9,262 nt of DNA from an uncultured Oscillospiraceae bacterium (lineage in GTDB: Bacteria; Bacillota; Clostridia; Oscillospirales; Oscillospiraceae), in the NCBI GenBank assembly GCA_910584285.1, contig CAJTYK010000063.1, positions 1-9,262 of the forward strand. The letters run 5' to 3'. This document shows positions 1 to 6,514 of the stretch, piece by piece (positions within the stretch are counted from its first letter, which is position 1; every line of letters begins with the position of its first letter). The position numbers were made by a program, and so were the translations under genes. Below the pieces are notes generated by a model. The model was not told where the DNA came from and ran no database searches. It saw nothing but the letters and a program-made list of their open reading frames with translations.

Positions 1-143
1 AGAGTTCGAGTCATGTGTGCTTCTAAAAACTTCCAAATTCAGGGAATTTGCATCTCCGGCGCGTTATTTTTATTTTACGCACCCAAATTTTTGGAATGTC
101 CGAAAATTATTCTTTCTTTTCTGCATTATCTCTGTTTTAACGC

Positions 144-173
144 AAAAATCCCGCACCGAAGTGCGGGATTTTT
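144..173 (-). terminator. Intrinsic terminator of tRNA-Leu
   Basis: A perfect 13-bp stem (144-156 with 161-173) closes a 4-nt loop. Read on the minus strand the loop is C(UUCG)G, the extra-stable tetraloop typical of bacterial terminators, and the 3' arm ends in five T. It lies 27 nt after the encoded CCA of the minus-strand tRNA-Leu gene, so it most likely ends that transcript. The stem also ends in T5 on the plus strand, so it could stop transcription arriving from the left as well. Confidence 0.9.
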
Positions 174-200
174 GCCTGCATCTCGTTTGTCAACGAGACT

Positions 201-287
201 TGGTGCGCGAGGCGGGAGTCGAACCCGCACGCCCTTGCGAGCACTGGCACCTGAAGCCAGCGAGTCTACCAATTCCACCACTCGCGC
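201..287 (-). tRNA. tRNA-Leu (anticodon CAG)
   Basis: The minus strand folds as a full class II tRNA. The acceptor stem GCGCGAG (281-287) pairs with CTCGCGC (205-211), followed by discriminator A and an encoded CCA (201-203). The anticodon stem CTGGC/GCCAG encloses the loop TTCAGGT, which gives anticodon CAG (complement of 251-253) and reads the leucine codon CUG. The long variable arm with its own short stem is expected for tRNA-Leu. The T arm has the loop TTCGACT on a CGGG/CCCG stem. At 87 nt including CCA the length is normal. It stands alone as a single-tRNA transcription unit with its own promoter and terminator. Confidence 0.97.
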
Positions 288-315
288 GAATGGTTTGGGG
301 CTCAACGCATGACCT

Positions 316-344
316 ATCATAGCACGGCCTCCGCCCGTTGTCAA
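316..344 (-). promoter_or_regulatory. Sigma-A promoter of tRNA-Leu
   Basis: On the minus strand there is a perfect -35 TTGACA (339-344), exactly 17 nt of spacer, and a -10 TATGAT (316-321, 5 of 6 consensus bases). The predicted start is about 20 nt upstream of the mature tRNA 5' end. The near-consensus strength suits a stable RNA gene. It is divergent from the promoter of the activase operon. Confidence 0.88.
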
Positions 345-376
345 CAGTTTTTTTGCCCGCCCCTGCAAAAATAATG

Positions 377-406
377 ATGGCAATCCCGCCCCACCTGTGG
401 TACAAT
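377..406 (+). promoter_or_regulatory. Extended -10 promoter of the activase operon
   Basis: TGgTACAAT (398-406) is an extended -10 element, with the -10 hexamer TACAAT at 401-406. The -35 is weak; the best candidate is ATGGCA at 377-382 with an 18-nt spacer. The expected start near 413 leaves a leader of about 45 nt before the ATG at 458. No operator-like repeat or riboswitch is visible in this short leader. Confidence 0.6.
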
Positions 407-457
407 ACTTCCATTATTTGCCCCACAGCCCACATGAAAATAACGAGGATTTTGTTT

Positions 458-1390
458 ATGGAATACGAACCCGTAAAAATCGGCCTTCCCCGGGCCCTGC
501 TCTACGCCCGCTGCCGGGTGCTGTGGCGGGCCTTTTTCCAGGAGCTGGGCGTGGACACCGTCACCAGCCCCCCCACCGACCGGGAGATCCTGGAGCGGGG
601 CTCCGCCCTGGCCATCGACGAGGCGTGCCTCTCCCTGAAAATCTACCTGGGCCATGTGGCCGCGCTGGTGGGAACGTGCGACTACATCCTGGTGCCCCGG
701 GTGAGCAATTTCGGACGTCACCGCAGTATGTGTACCCGCTTTGAATCCACCCCCGACCTGGTGCGCAGCGTGTTTCGGGGAAACGTCCAGCGGTTCCTCT
801 CCTACGACGTGGACGAGGAGATGGAGGGCAGGTCCGAGGAGGCCGCCTTCCTGGAGCTGGGCCGGGCTCTGGACCGCCCCCAGAAGGCTGTAAAGCGGGC
901 CTACCGGCTGGCGAAAAAGGGGTCGCTGGCCCACCACAAAGAGCGGGTGCGCAGGCAGGAGCAGCTCCTCAAGCAGGAGGGGCTGAAGGTGCTGCTGGCC
1001 GCCCACAGCTATGTGGCGGAGGACGCCTGCATGGGCCGCGCTGTCACCGACTATCTGAAAAAGGCGGGGGTGATCCTCCTGCGGGCGGATCTGGTGGATC
1101 GGGACGCCGCCCTCAAGCGCAGTAAGGAGCTGTCCCCCACCTGCAAGTGGGAGATCAGCCGGGAGATCCTGGGCGGCATCGCCATGCTCCGGGATCAGGT
1201 GGACGGCATTATCCTACTCAGCGCCTTCCCCTGCGGCCCCGACGCCATGGTGAACGAGCTCATCACCCGCCGGGTAAAGGGCGTGCCCATCCTCAACCTG
1301 GTGATGGACGCCCAGAGCGGCACCGCTGGGGTGGAAACCCGGCTGGAGAGCTTCATCGACATCATCCGGTTTCAAAGGGGGGAGCTGTAA
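458..1390 (+). CDS. DUF2229/COG3580-type acyl-CoA dehydratase activase-related protein
   Basis: 310 aa from the ATG at 458, which has GAGG 9 nt upstream; in-frame ATGs at 338 and 434 lack an RBS, and 338 lies upstream of the promoter. The family features recalled for DUF2229 are present: an N-terminal IGLPRALL, then SPPT (37-40), DEACLSLK (54-61), a mid-protein Cys in SMCTRF (C92), a second half with SAFPCGPD (C259), and a C-terminal TRLESF near 294-299. C57, C92 and C259 sit in the recalled conserved motifs and are candidate Fe-S ligands. No signal peptide or membrane segment, so it is cytoplasmic. In many clostridia this domain is part of a ~1400-aa protein with a BadF-type ATPase; here it is free-standing and the first gene of three. 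It ends directly against the next ATG. The biochemical role is unknown. Inference: a partner in ATP-driven low-potential electron transfer, like the 2-hydroxyacyl-CoA dehydratase systems. Confidence 0.85.
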   Translation: MEYEPVKIGLPRALLYARCRVLWRAFFQELGVDTVTSPPTDREILERGSALAIDEACLSLKIYLGHVAALVGTCDYILVPRVSNFGRHRSMCTRFESTPDLVRSVFRGNVQRFLSYDVDEEMEGRSEEAAFLELGRALDRPQKAVKRAYRLAKKGSLAHHKERVRRQEQLLKQEGLKVLLAAHSYVAEDACMGRAVTDYLKKAGVILLRADLVDRDAALKRSKELSPTCKWEISREILGGIAMLRDQVDGIILLSAFPCGPDAMVNELITRRVKGVPILNLVMDAQSGTAGVETRLESFIDIIRFQRGEL

Positions 1391-2470
1391 ATGGCGGAGA
1401 CAAAGACGAGGAGCGTTTCCTTCCCCCGGTACGCGGAGTACAACTGCGCCTTCCAATACATTGTGGAGCAGGCCCTGGGCTGTAAATACGTCATGCCGCC
1501 CCCCCTCACCAAGCGCACCATGGAGCTGGGCGCCAAGTACAGCCCCGACTTCGTGTGCACCCCCTTCAAGACCATGCTGGGCAACATGATCGAGGCCCTG
1601 GAGGCCGGGGCGGACACCCTGCTCATGACCCACGGCCTATGCCGTTTAGGCTACTACGGGGAGCTGCTGGAACAAATCCTGCGGGATCTGGGCTACCAGT
1701 TCGAGTTTATCAACCTGTCCGAATACGATATGTCCAAAAAGAAGGAGTACCTGCGCATCGTCCGCCGGTTCAATCCCAAGGTGAACCCCGCCCGGTTCCT
1801 GGCCCGGTTCCTGGAAGGGGTACGTATGGTGGAGTATTTGGACGAGATCACCGCCCTGTACTATCAAAACTGCGGCTTTGATGCCATGGACGGGGCGTAC
1901 CGCCGGGCTTACCAGGAGTTTCTCGCCGCCCTGTACACCGCCCGGAGCCGCTCCGACATCGAGTCTGCCTACCGGGCGGTGAAACGGGCCTTCTCCTCCA
2001 CCCGGCTGGACAAGCCCCAGCGGCCCCTGCGGGTGGGAATTGTGGGGGAGTTTTACACCGTCATGGACGCCTTTTCCAACCTGGAGCTGGAGCAAAAGCT
2101 GGCGGACATGGGGGTGGAGGTGCACCGCTGGATGAACGTTACCAACCAGTTTTTGCGGTACGGCAGTGGGCAGAAGAATCTGCGGGTGAAGATTCGGGAT
2201 CTGTGCCAGTATGACATGGGCCCCACCTCCACCGCCAACATCTGGTACGCCCGGGAGTGCGCCGAGCGGGGCTTCGACGGCATTGTCCATGTGAAGTCCA
2301 CCGCCTGCACCCCGGAGATCGACGTGATGCCCGTCCTCCAGAACATCGGGGCGGACTACAAGCTCCCGGTGCTCTACCTGACCTACGACGCCCAGACCAG
2401 CGACGTGGGCCTCATGACCCGGCTGGAGGCGTTTTACGACATGATCCACATGAGAAAGAGGGTGCTTTGA
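1391..2470 (+). CDS. COG3581-type 2-hydroxyacyl-CoA dehydratase-like protein
   Basis: 359 aa. The ATG follows the preceding TAA with no gap, and AAAGGGGGGAG (1374-1384) is a clear RBS 6 nt upstream, so translational coupling is likely. Family-like motifs: an N-terminal FPRYAEYNC, PPPLTKRTMELG (36-47), FVCTPFK (C56), GLCRLGYYGE (C84), a second domain opening with VGIVGEFYT (215-223), KSTACTPE (C306), and a C-terminal TRLEAFYDM. C56, C84 and C306 are spaced as in a three-cysteine cluster-binding protein of the HgdB/HgdD fold group; cluster binding is inferred. Cytoplasmic, no membrane segment. In fused clostridial homologues this domain follows DUF2229, and the same order is kept by these two genes. 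It is not a plain HgdA/HgdB dehydratase subunit, and no substrate can be named from sequence. Confidence 0.82.
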   Translation: MAETKTRSVSFPRYAEYNCAFQYIVEQALGCKYVMPPPLTKRTMELGAKYSPDFVCTPFKTMLGNMIEALEAGADTLLMTHGLCRLGYYGELLEQILRDLGYQFEFINLSEYDMSKKKEYLRIVRRFNPKVNPARFLARFLEGVRMVEYLDEITALYYQNCGFDAMDGAYRRAYQEFLAALYTARSRSDIESAYRAVKRAFSSTRLDKPQRPLRVGIVGEFYTVMDAFSNLELEQKLADMGVEVHRWMNVTNQFLRYGSGQKNLRVKIRDLCQYDMGPTSTANIWYARECAERGFDGIVHVKSTACTPEIDVMPVLQNIGADYKLPVLYLTYDAQTSDVGLMTRLEAFYDMIHMRKRVL

Positions 2471-2471
2471 C

Positions 2472-3422
2472 GTGGAACACGCGTATTTAGGGGTGGATGT
2501 GGGCTCCATCTCCACCAAAGGCGTGATCATTGACAAACAGAACAACCTTCTGGCCAGCCAGTATATCTGGACCCAGGGCAACCCCATCGGCGCGGTGAAG
2601 GAGCTGGTGGGCCTGCTGGAGGGGCAGTTTGACAAGTCCTCCTATGAGATCGTGGCCACCGGCACCACCGGCTCCGCCCGGAAGCTGGTGGGGGCCATCT
2701 TAGGGGCCACCATGGTGAAGAACGAGATCACCGCCCACGCCGTGGGCACCACCGCCTTCTACCCCGACGTGCGTACCATCCTGGAGATCGGGGGGCAGGA
2801 CTCCAAGATCATCCTGGTGGAGAACGGGGTGGCCGTGGATTACGCCATGAACACCCTGTGCGCGGCGGGCACCGGGGCCTTCCTGTCCAGCCAGGCCAAG
2901 CGGCTGGGCATCGAGGTGGAGGAGATGGGGGACTACGCCCTGCGCTCCACCCACCCCACCCAGATCGCCGCCCGGTGCACCGTGTTCGCCGAGTCCGACC
3001 TGGTGCACAAGATCCAGATGGGCCACCCCCGGGAGGACATCATCGCGGGGGTGTGCAACGCGGTGGCGGCCAACTACCTGAACAACGTGGGCAAGGGCAA
3101 GAAGATCGTCTCCCCGGTGGTGTTCCAGGGGGGCGTGAGCAAAAATAAAGGGGTGGTGGCCGCCTTCGAACGCACCCTAAACTGCCCGGTGATCGTGGAT
3201 CCCAACGGCCACCTGATGGGAGCCCTGGGCGCGGCCATCCTGGCCAGGAAGGGCAGCGGCCGCAAGACCTTTGACTTTGCCGTGGAGAACATGGACTTCC
3301 GCACCCGGGAGGCCAGCTGCGGCGGCTGCCCCAACCAGTGCGAGATCATCTGCGTCTACCGGGGGGACGAGCTCATCGACTCCTGGGGCAACCGCTGCGA
3401 GCGGGGGGCCGCGGTACGGTGA
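2472..3422 (+). CDS. HgdC-like acyl-CoA dehydratase activase (BadF/BcrA/BcrD ATPase)
   Basis: 316 aa from a GTG at 2472, one base after the preceding stop, with RBS AAAGAGGGTG (2455-2464) inside that gene. This is the ASKHA-fold activase: phosphate-1 loop GVDVGSISTKG (7-17), TGTTGSAR (63-70), EIGGQDSK (105-112), CAAGTGAFL (130-138), ARCTVFAESD (167-176), FQGGVSKNKG (218-227) and GALGAA (250-255). C130 and C169 match the two HgdC cysteines that hold one [4Fe-4S] across the homodimer interface (established for the Acidaminococcus activator). ATP hydrolysis would push an electron onto a partner protein. Unlike short HgdC (~260 aa), it has a C-terminal tail with CGGCPNQC (283-290), C294 and C309, a possible second metal or Fe-S site. 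The likely partners are the two upstream proteins. Family certain; target unknown. Confidence 0.9.
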   Translation: MEHAYLGVDVGSISTKGVIIDKQNNLLASQYIWTQGNPIGAVKELVGLLEGQFDKSSYEIVATGTTGSARKLVGAILGATMVKNEITAHAVGTTAFYPDVRTILEIGGQDSKIILVENGVAVDYAMNTLCAAGTGAFLSSQAKRLGIEVEEMGDYALRSTHPTQIAARCTVFAESDLVHKIQMGHPREDIIAGVCNAVAANYLNNVGKGKKIVSPVVFQGGVSKNKGVVAAFERTLNCPVIVDPNGHLMGALGAAILARKGSGRKTFDFAVENMDFRTREASCGGCPNQCEIICVYRGDELIDSWGNRCERGAAVR

Positions 3423-3427
3423 CCGCC

Positions 3428-3457
3428 TTGACAAGGGGTGCCGGAACGTGGTATTCT
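3428..3457 (+). promoter_or_regulatory. valS promoter
   Basis: Perfect -35 TTGACA (3428-3433), an 18-nt spacer, and an extended -10 TGgTATTCT (3449-3457). It begins 5 bp after the upstream operon's stop codon, with no terminator between, so valS may also receive read-through. The leader to the ATG is about 60 nt, too short for the T-box riboswitch that often controls aminoacyl-tRNA synthetase genes in Firmicutes. Confidence 0.75.
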
Positions 3458-3484
3458 ATTCAGTTGTAAAAACACTGTCATTTT

Positions 3485-3500
3485 CCGCCCTGCGGGGCGG
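3485..3500 (+). promoter_or_regulatory. Leader hairpin of valS
   Basis: CCGCCC (3485-3490), loop TGCG, GGGCGG (3495-3500): a perfect 6-bp GC stem followed by TTTCTC, ending 6 nt before the AGGAGG ribosome binding site. It may be a small attenuator or simply an mRNA-stabilising 5' hairpin. The T tract is short, so strong termination is unlikely. Confidence 0.4.
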
Positions 3501-3521
3501 TTTCTCAGGAGGTTTTCACCC

Positions 3522-5912
3522 ATGCAGGAATTTGAAAAGAGATATGACGGCCTTGCGGTGGAGAAATCCATGCAGGAGTTCTGGCAGGAGAACGAGGTCT
3601 ACAAATTCACCCCCGACGCCTCCCGGCCCATCTACTCCATCGACACCCCGCCCCCCACCGTCAACGGCAAGCTCCACATCGGCCACATCTTCAGCTACAC
3701 CCAGGCGGAGATGATCGCCCGCTACCGCCGTATGCGGGGGTTCAACGTGTTCTACCCCTTCGGCTTCGACGACAACGGCCTGCCCTCCGAGCGCTTAGTG
3801 GAGCAGGAGAGCGGGGTTAAGGCCAAGGAGCTGCCCCGCAGCGAGTTCTGCGAGAAGTGCGTGGCCACCACCCAGAAGTACGAGGCGGAGTTCAAGGAGC
3901 TGTGGCAGTCCATGGGCTTCTCCTGTGACTGGAACCTGCAATACTCCACCGTCAGCCAGGAGGTGCAGGCCCTGTCCCAGAAGTCCTTCATCGAGCTGGC
4001 CAAGGCGGGACGGGCCTATATCAAGGAGTCCCCGGTGCTGTGGTGCACCGAGTGCCAGACCTCCATCGCCCAGGCGGAACTGGAGACGAAGGATCTGGAC
4101 TCGTCCTTCAACTATATCCCCTTTGTGGGAGAGGAGGGGACGATTGAGATCGCCACCACCCGGCCCGAGCTGCTCTACGGCGTGGTGTGCGTGTTCGTCA
4201 ATCCGGAGGACGAGCGGTACAAGAAGTACGTGGGCAAGAACGTGAAAGTGCCCCTCTACAACTTCGAGGTGCCCGTCATCGCCGACGACAAGGCCGCCAT
4301 CGACAAGGGCACCGGCGCCGTCATGTGCGCCACCTTCGGCGACACCACCGACGTGGAGTGGGTGGAGCAGTACGGCCTGCCCTACAAGAAGGTGGTCATG
4401 CCCGACGGCCTCATCGCCCCGGACGTGCCCTTTGTGGGCGGACTGCACGTCAAGAAGGCCCGCAAGGAGATCATCCGCCTGCTGGACGAGGGCGGCCTGC
4501 TGCTGAAAACCGAGCCCCTCACCCACACCGTGTCCGTCCACGAGCGGTGCGGCACCTCGGTGGAGATCATCCCCTCCAAGCAGTGGTATATCGACATTCT
4601 GTCCATGAAGGACGAGCTGCTGGCCGCCGGGGACAAGATCAACTGGTATCCCGCCTCCATGAAGAACCGCTACGTCAACTGGGTGGAAAACCTGAAGTGG
4701 GACTGGTGCATCTCCCGGCAGCGGTACTTCGGCGTGCCCTTCCCCGTGTGGTACTGCAAGAAGTGCGGCAAGGCCCACTTCGCCGACCTGGACAGCTTGC
4801 CCGTCAACCCGCTGGAAACCCCCTACAACGGGACGTGCGAGTGCGGCTGCACTGAGTTCGTCCCCGAGTCCGCGGTGCTGGACACCTGGGCCACCTCGTC
4901 CATCACCCCCCAGATCAACAAGCATGCCGCCGCCAAATACGGCGTGGACGGGGACTTCCTCCCCATGGGTATGCGGACCCAGGCCCACGAGATCATCCGC
5001 ACCTGGGCCTTCTACACCATCGCCAAGAGCCTGTACCACACTGGGGATATCCCCTGGAAGGACATCATGATCTGCGGCTTCGTGCTGGCCAAGCCCGGGG
5101 AGAAGATCAGCAAGTCCAAGGGCAACGCCAAGCTCACCCCCCAGGCGCTGATCGAGACCTATTCCGCCGACGTGATCCGCTACTGGGCGGCCAGCGCCCG
5201 GCTGGGCACCGACACCTACTTCGACCAGAAGGAGATGCAGGACGCCTCCAAGCGCACCATCACCAAGGTGTGGAACTCGTCCAAGTTCGTGCTGTCCCAC
5301 CTGTCCGACTTCGACCCGGCCTACGTGCCCCAGGTGGAGGTGCCGCTGGACAAGTGGCTCATTGAGCGCACCAACGAAACCGTCCGGGAGGCGGGCCGCC
5401 TGCTGGATCAGTACGAGATCGGCCTGGCCCGAAAGGTCATCGACGATCTGTTTTGGAAGGATCTGTGCGACAACTATATCGAGATCGCCAAGGAGCGGCT
5501 GTACGAGCCGGACGTCCATGGGGTCGAGGAGCGAAAATCCGCCCAGGCCGCCATCTACTACTGCCTGCTGAACGTGCTGAAGCTGTACTCCATCTATATC
5601 CCCCATGTGACGGAGTATATCTATCAAAAGGGTCTGCGGGAGTTCGTGGGGACAACCTCCATCCACCAGACCCTGTGGCCCCAGGTGGACCGCGTGGACG
5701 AGAAGCTGATCCGCTTCGGCGAGCAGATCAAGGACGCGGTGTCCCTCATGCGCAAGTACAAGTCGGAGAACAACCTGTCCATGCGCTCCGACGTGGACGA
5801 GTTCGTGGTGGAGGGCTCGAAGGAGTTCGAGGACTGGTTCAAGGCCACGGAGAAGGATCTGTACGCCTGTTCCCACGCCAAGACCGTGATCTTTAAGTAT
5901 ACCGAGGAATAA
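3522..5912 (+). CDS. valS: Valyl-tRNA synthetase, archaeal-like type
   Basis: 796 aa from the ATG at 3522, with AGGAGG 9 nt upstream; the open frame reaches further 5' but into the promoter. Cytoplasmic class I synthetase that charges tRNA-Val. Motifs: PPPTVNGKLHIGH with HIGH at 52-55; DNGLPSE (84-90), typical of archaeal and Rickettsia-like ValRS rather than the bacterial DHAG form; the CP1 editing domain with ATTRPE (211-216) and GTGAVM (263-268); WCISRQ (395-400); a probable zinc site with C412/C415 and C439/C441/C443; VLDTWATSS (452-460); the KMSKS loop as KISKS (528-532); an anticodon-binding domain around 606-740. It lacks the C-terminal coiled-coil arm of ordinary ~880-aa bacterial ValRS. 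IleRS and LeuRS were considered; the DTWATSS, DNGLPSE and ATTRPELL signatures favour ValRS. Whether it is the sole ValRS or a second copy cannot be seen here. Confidence 0.92.
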   Translation: MQEFEKRYDGLAVEKSMQEFWQENEVYKFTPDASRPIYSIDTPPPTVNGKLHIGHIFSYTQAEMIARYRRMRGFNVFYPFGFDDNGLPSERLVEQESGVKAKELPRSEFCEKCVATTQKYEAEFKELWQSMGFSCDWNLQYSTVSQEVQALSQKSFIELAKAGRAYIKESPVLWCTECQTSIAQAELETKDLDSSFNYIPFVGEEGTIEIATTRPELLYGVVCVFVNPEDERYKKYVGKNVKVPLYNFEVPVIADDKAAIDKGTGAVMCATFGDTTDVEWVEQYGLPYKKVVMPDGLIAPDVPFVGGLHVKKARKEIIRLLDEGGLLLKTEPLTHTVSVHERCGTSVEIIPSKQWYIDILSMKDELLAAGDKINWYPASMKNRYVNWVENLKWDWCISRQRYFGVPFPVWYCKKCGKAHFADLDSLPVNPLETPYNGTCECGCTEFVPESAVLDTWATSSITPQINKHAAAKYGVDGDFLPMGMRTQAHEIIRTWAFYTIAKSLYHTGDIPWKDIMICGFVLAKPGEKISKSKGNAKLTPQALIETYSADVIRYWAASARLGTDTYFDQKEMQDASKRTITKVWNSSKFVLSHLSDFDPAYVPQVEVPLDKWLIERTNETVREAGRLLDQYEIGLARKVIDDLFWKDLCDNYIEIAKERLYEPDVHGVEERKSAQAAIYYCLLNVLKLYSIYIPHVTEYIYQKGLREFVGTTSIHQTLWPQVDRVDEKLIRFGEQIKDAVSLMRKYKSENNLSMRSDVDEFVVEGSKEFEDWFKATEKDLYACSHAKTVIFKYTEE

Positions 5913-5923
5913 GAAAAATCGTG

Positions 5924-5949
5924 ACGGGCCGCCTGACCGGGCGGCCCGT
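5924..5949 (+). terminator. Hairpin terminator after valS
   Basis: A perfect 10-bp GC-rich stem (5924-5933 with 5940-5949) with a 6-nt loop starts 11 nt after the valS stop codon. The 3' side has only two T before CCC, so it is a weak intrinsic terminator on the plus strand, or a 3'-end stabilising hairpin. It separates valS from the sigma-factor unit. Confidence 0.6.
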
Positions 5950-5983
5950 TCCCTATGCGTCGTCAAAAAATGTTTTGGGGCGC

Positions 5984-6016
5984 TGCAACAATTCGCCCTC
6001 CTGGGGCGTGTTATAG
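5984..6016 (+). promoter_or_regulatory. Probable ECF-type promoter of the sigma factor operon
   Basis: TGCAAC (5984-5989), a 17-nt spacer, then CGTG (6007-6010) running into TTATAG. The AAC in the -35 and CGT in the -10 are hallmarks of ECF sigma promoters, and position just upstream of an ECF gene suggests autoregulation. The spacer contains a 5-bp inverted repeat, CGCCC/GGGCG (5994-5998, 6004-6008). TATAGT at 6012-6017 could alternatively be a sigma-A -10, but no matching -35 is present. Confidence 0.5.
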
Positions 6017-6036
6017 TCAGAAAGGAGGGTTCAAAT

Positions 6037-6501
6037 GTGGATCACTCCAACCGGTTGGAAGAATTGATAAACAAACATGAGCACACCCTGTACCGCGCCG
6101 CCCTTGCCATCCTGGGCGACGCGCAAGAGGCGGAGGACGCGGTACAGGACGCCTACCTGCGCTATCTGGAGAAGCGGCCGGAGCTGCGGGACGAGGGGCA
6201 CGAAAAGGCCTGGCTGCTGAAGGTGACGGCCAACCGCTGCAAGAGCATCCTGCGCCAGCGAAAGCGCCACCCGGTGGTGGAACTGCTGGACGTGTACCCC
6301 GCCCCCGACGGGGAGAGCCGAGAGGTGGCGGAGGCGGTGCTGTCCCTGCCCGCCAACCAGCGCTCGGCGGTGCACCTGTTCTACTATGAGGGCTACAGCT
6401 CGGAGGAGATCGGGGCCATCCTGGGCCAGCGGCCCGGCACGGTGCGCTCCCACCTGAGCCGCGCCCGGGAGAGCTTGAGACAGTATTTAAGCGAAAACTA
6501 A
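6037..6501 (+). CDS. ECF-family RNA polymerase sigma factor
   Basis: 154 aa from a GTG at 6037, with AGGAGG (6023-6028) 8 nt upstream. Sigma region 2 lies at about residues 8-73 (LYRAALAILGDAQEAEDAVQ, then an AWLLKV stretch and the RCKSILRQRKR basic end). Region 4 lies at about 100-150: SLPANQRSAV, the YSSEEIGAILGQ helix, and the recognition helix GTVRSHLSRARESLRQYL. Regions 1 and 3 are absent, which defines the ECF (group 4) class. It redirects RNA polymerase to a small regulon and is usually held inactive by the membrane protein encoded next to it. The next gene starts 13 nt later, consistent with a sigma/anti-sigma operon. An ATG two bases upstream (6035) is out of frame and opens only a 10-codon ORF. 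The inducing signal cannot be inferred. Confidence 0.92.
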   Translation: MDHSNRLEELINKHEHTLYRAALAILGDAQEAEDAVQDAYLRYLEKRPELRDEGHEKAWLLKVTANRCKSILRQRKRHPVVELLDVYPAPDGESREVAEAVLSLPANQRSAVHLFYYEGYSSEEIGAILGQRPGTVRSHLSRARESLRQYLSEN

Positions 6502-6514
6502 TGGGGGTATTTCT

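Noticed and set aside
1..25. GTTCGAGTC near the left edge looks like a tRNA T loop.
   Set aside because: The flanking bases do not form a T stem or acceptor stem and no CCA follows, so no tRNA end can be supported.
13..322. Two overlapping plus-strand ORFs of ~100 aa.
   Set aside because: They run antisense through the tRNA-Leu gene and its terminator, have no RBS, and are low-complexity chance frames.
338..457. In-frame upstream starts (ATG at 338 and 434) for the first activase gene.
   Set aside because: The 338 start precedes the promoter; neither has an RBS, while 458 has GAGG at 9 nt and matches where family similarity begins.
1646..2635. 329-aa minus-strand ORF.
   Set aside because: It is antisense to two well-supported genes; its composition (His, Val, Gly, Pro) is the usual shadow of GC-rich codons.
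3458..3521. T-box riboswitch in front of valS.
   Set aside because: The leader is only ~60 nt and has no T-box core sequence or specifier stem; only a 6-bp hairpin is present.
3795..5966. 723-aa minus-strand ORF.
   Set aside because: Antisense shadow of valS with biased composition, no RBS and no recognisable domain.
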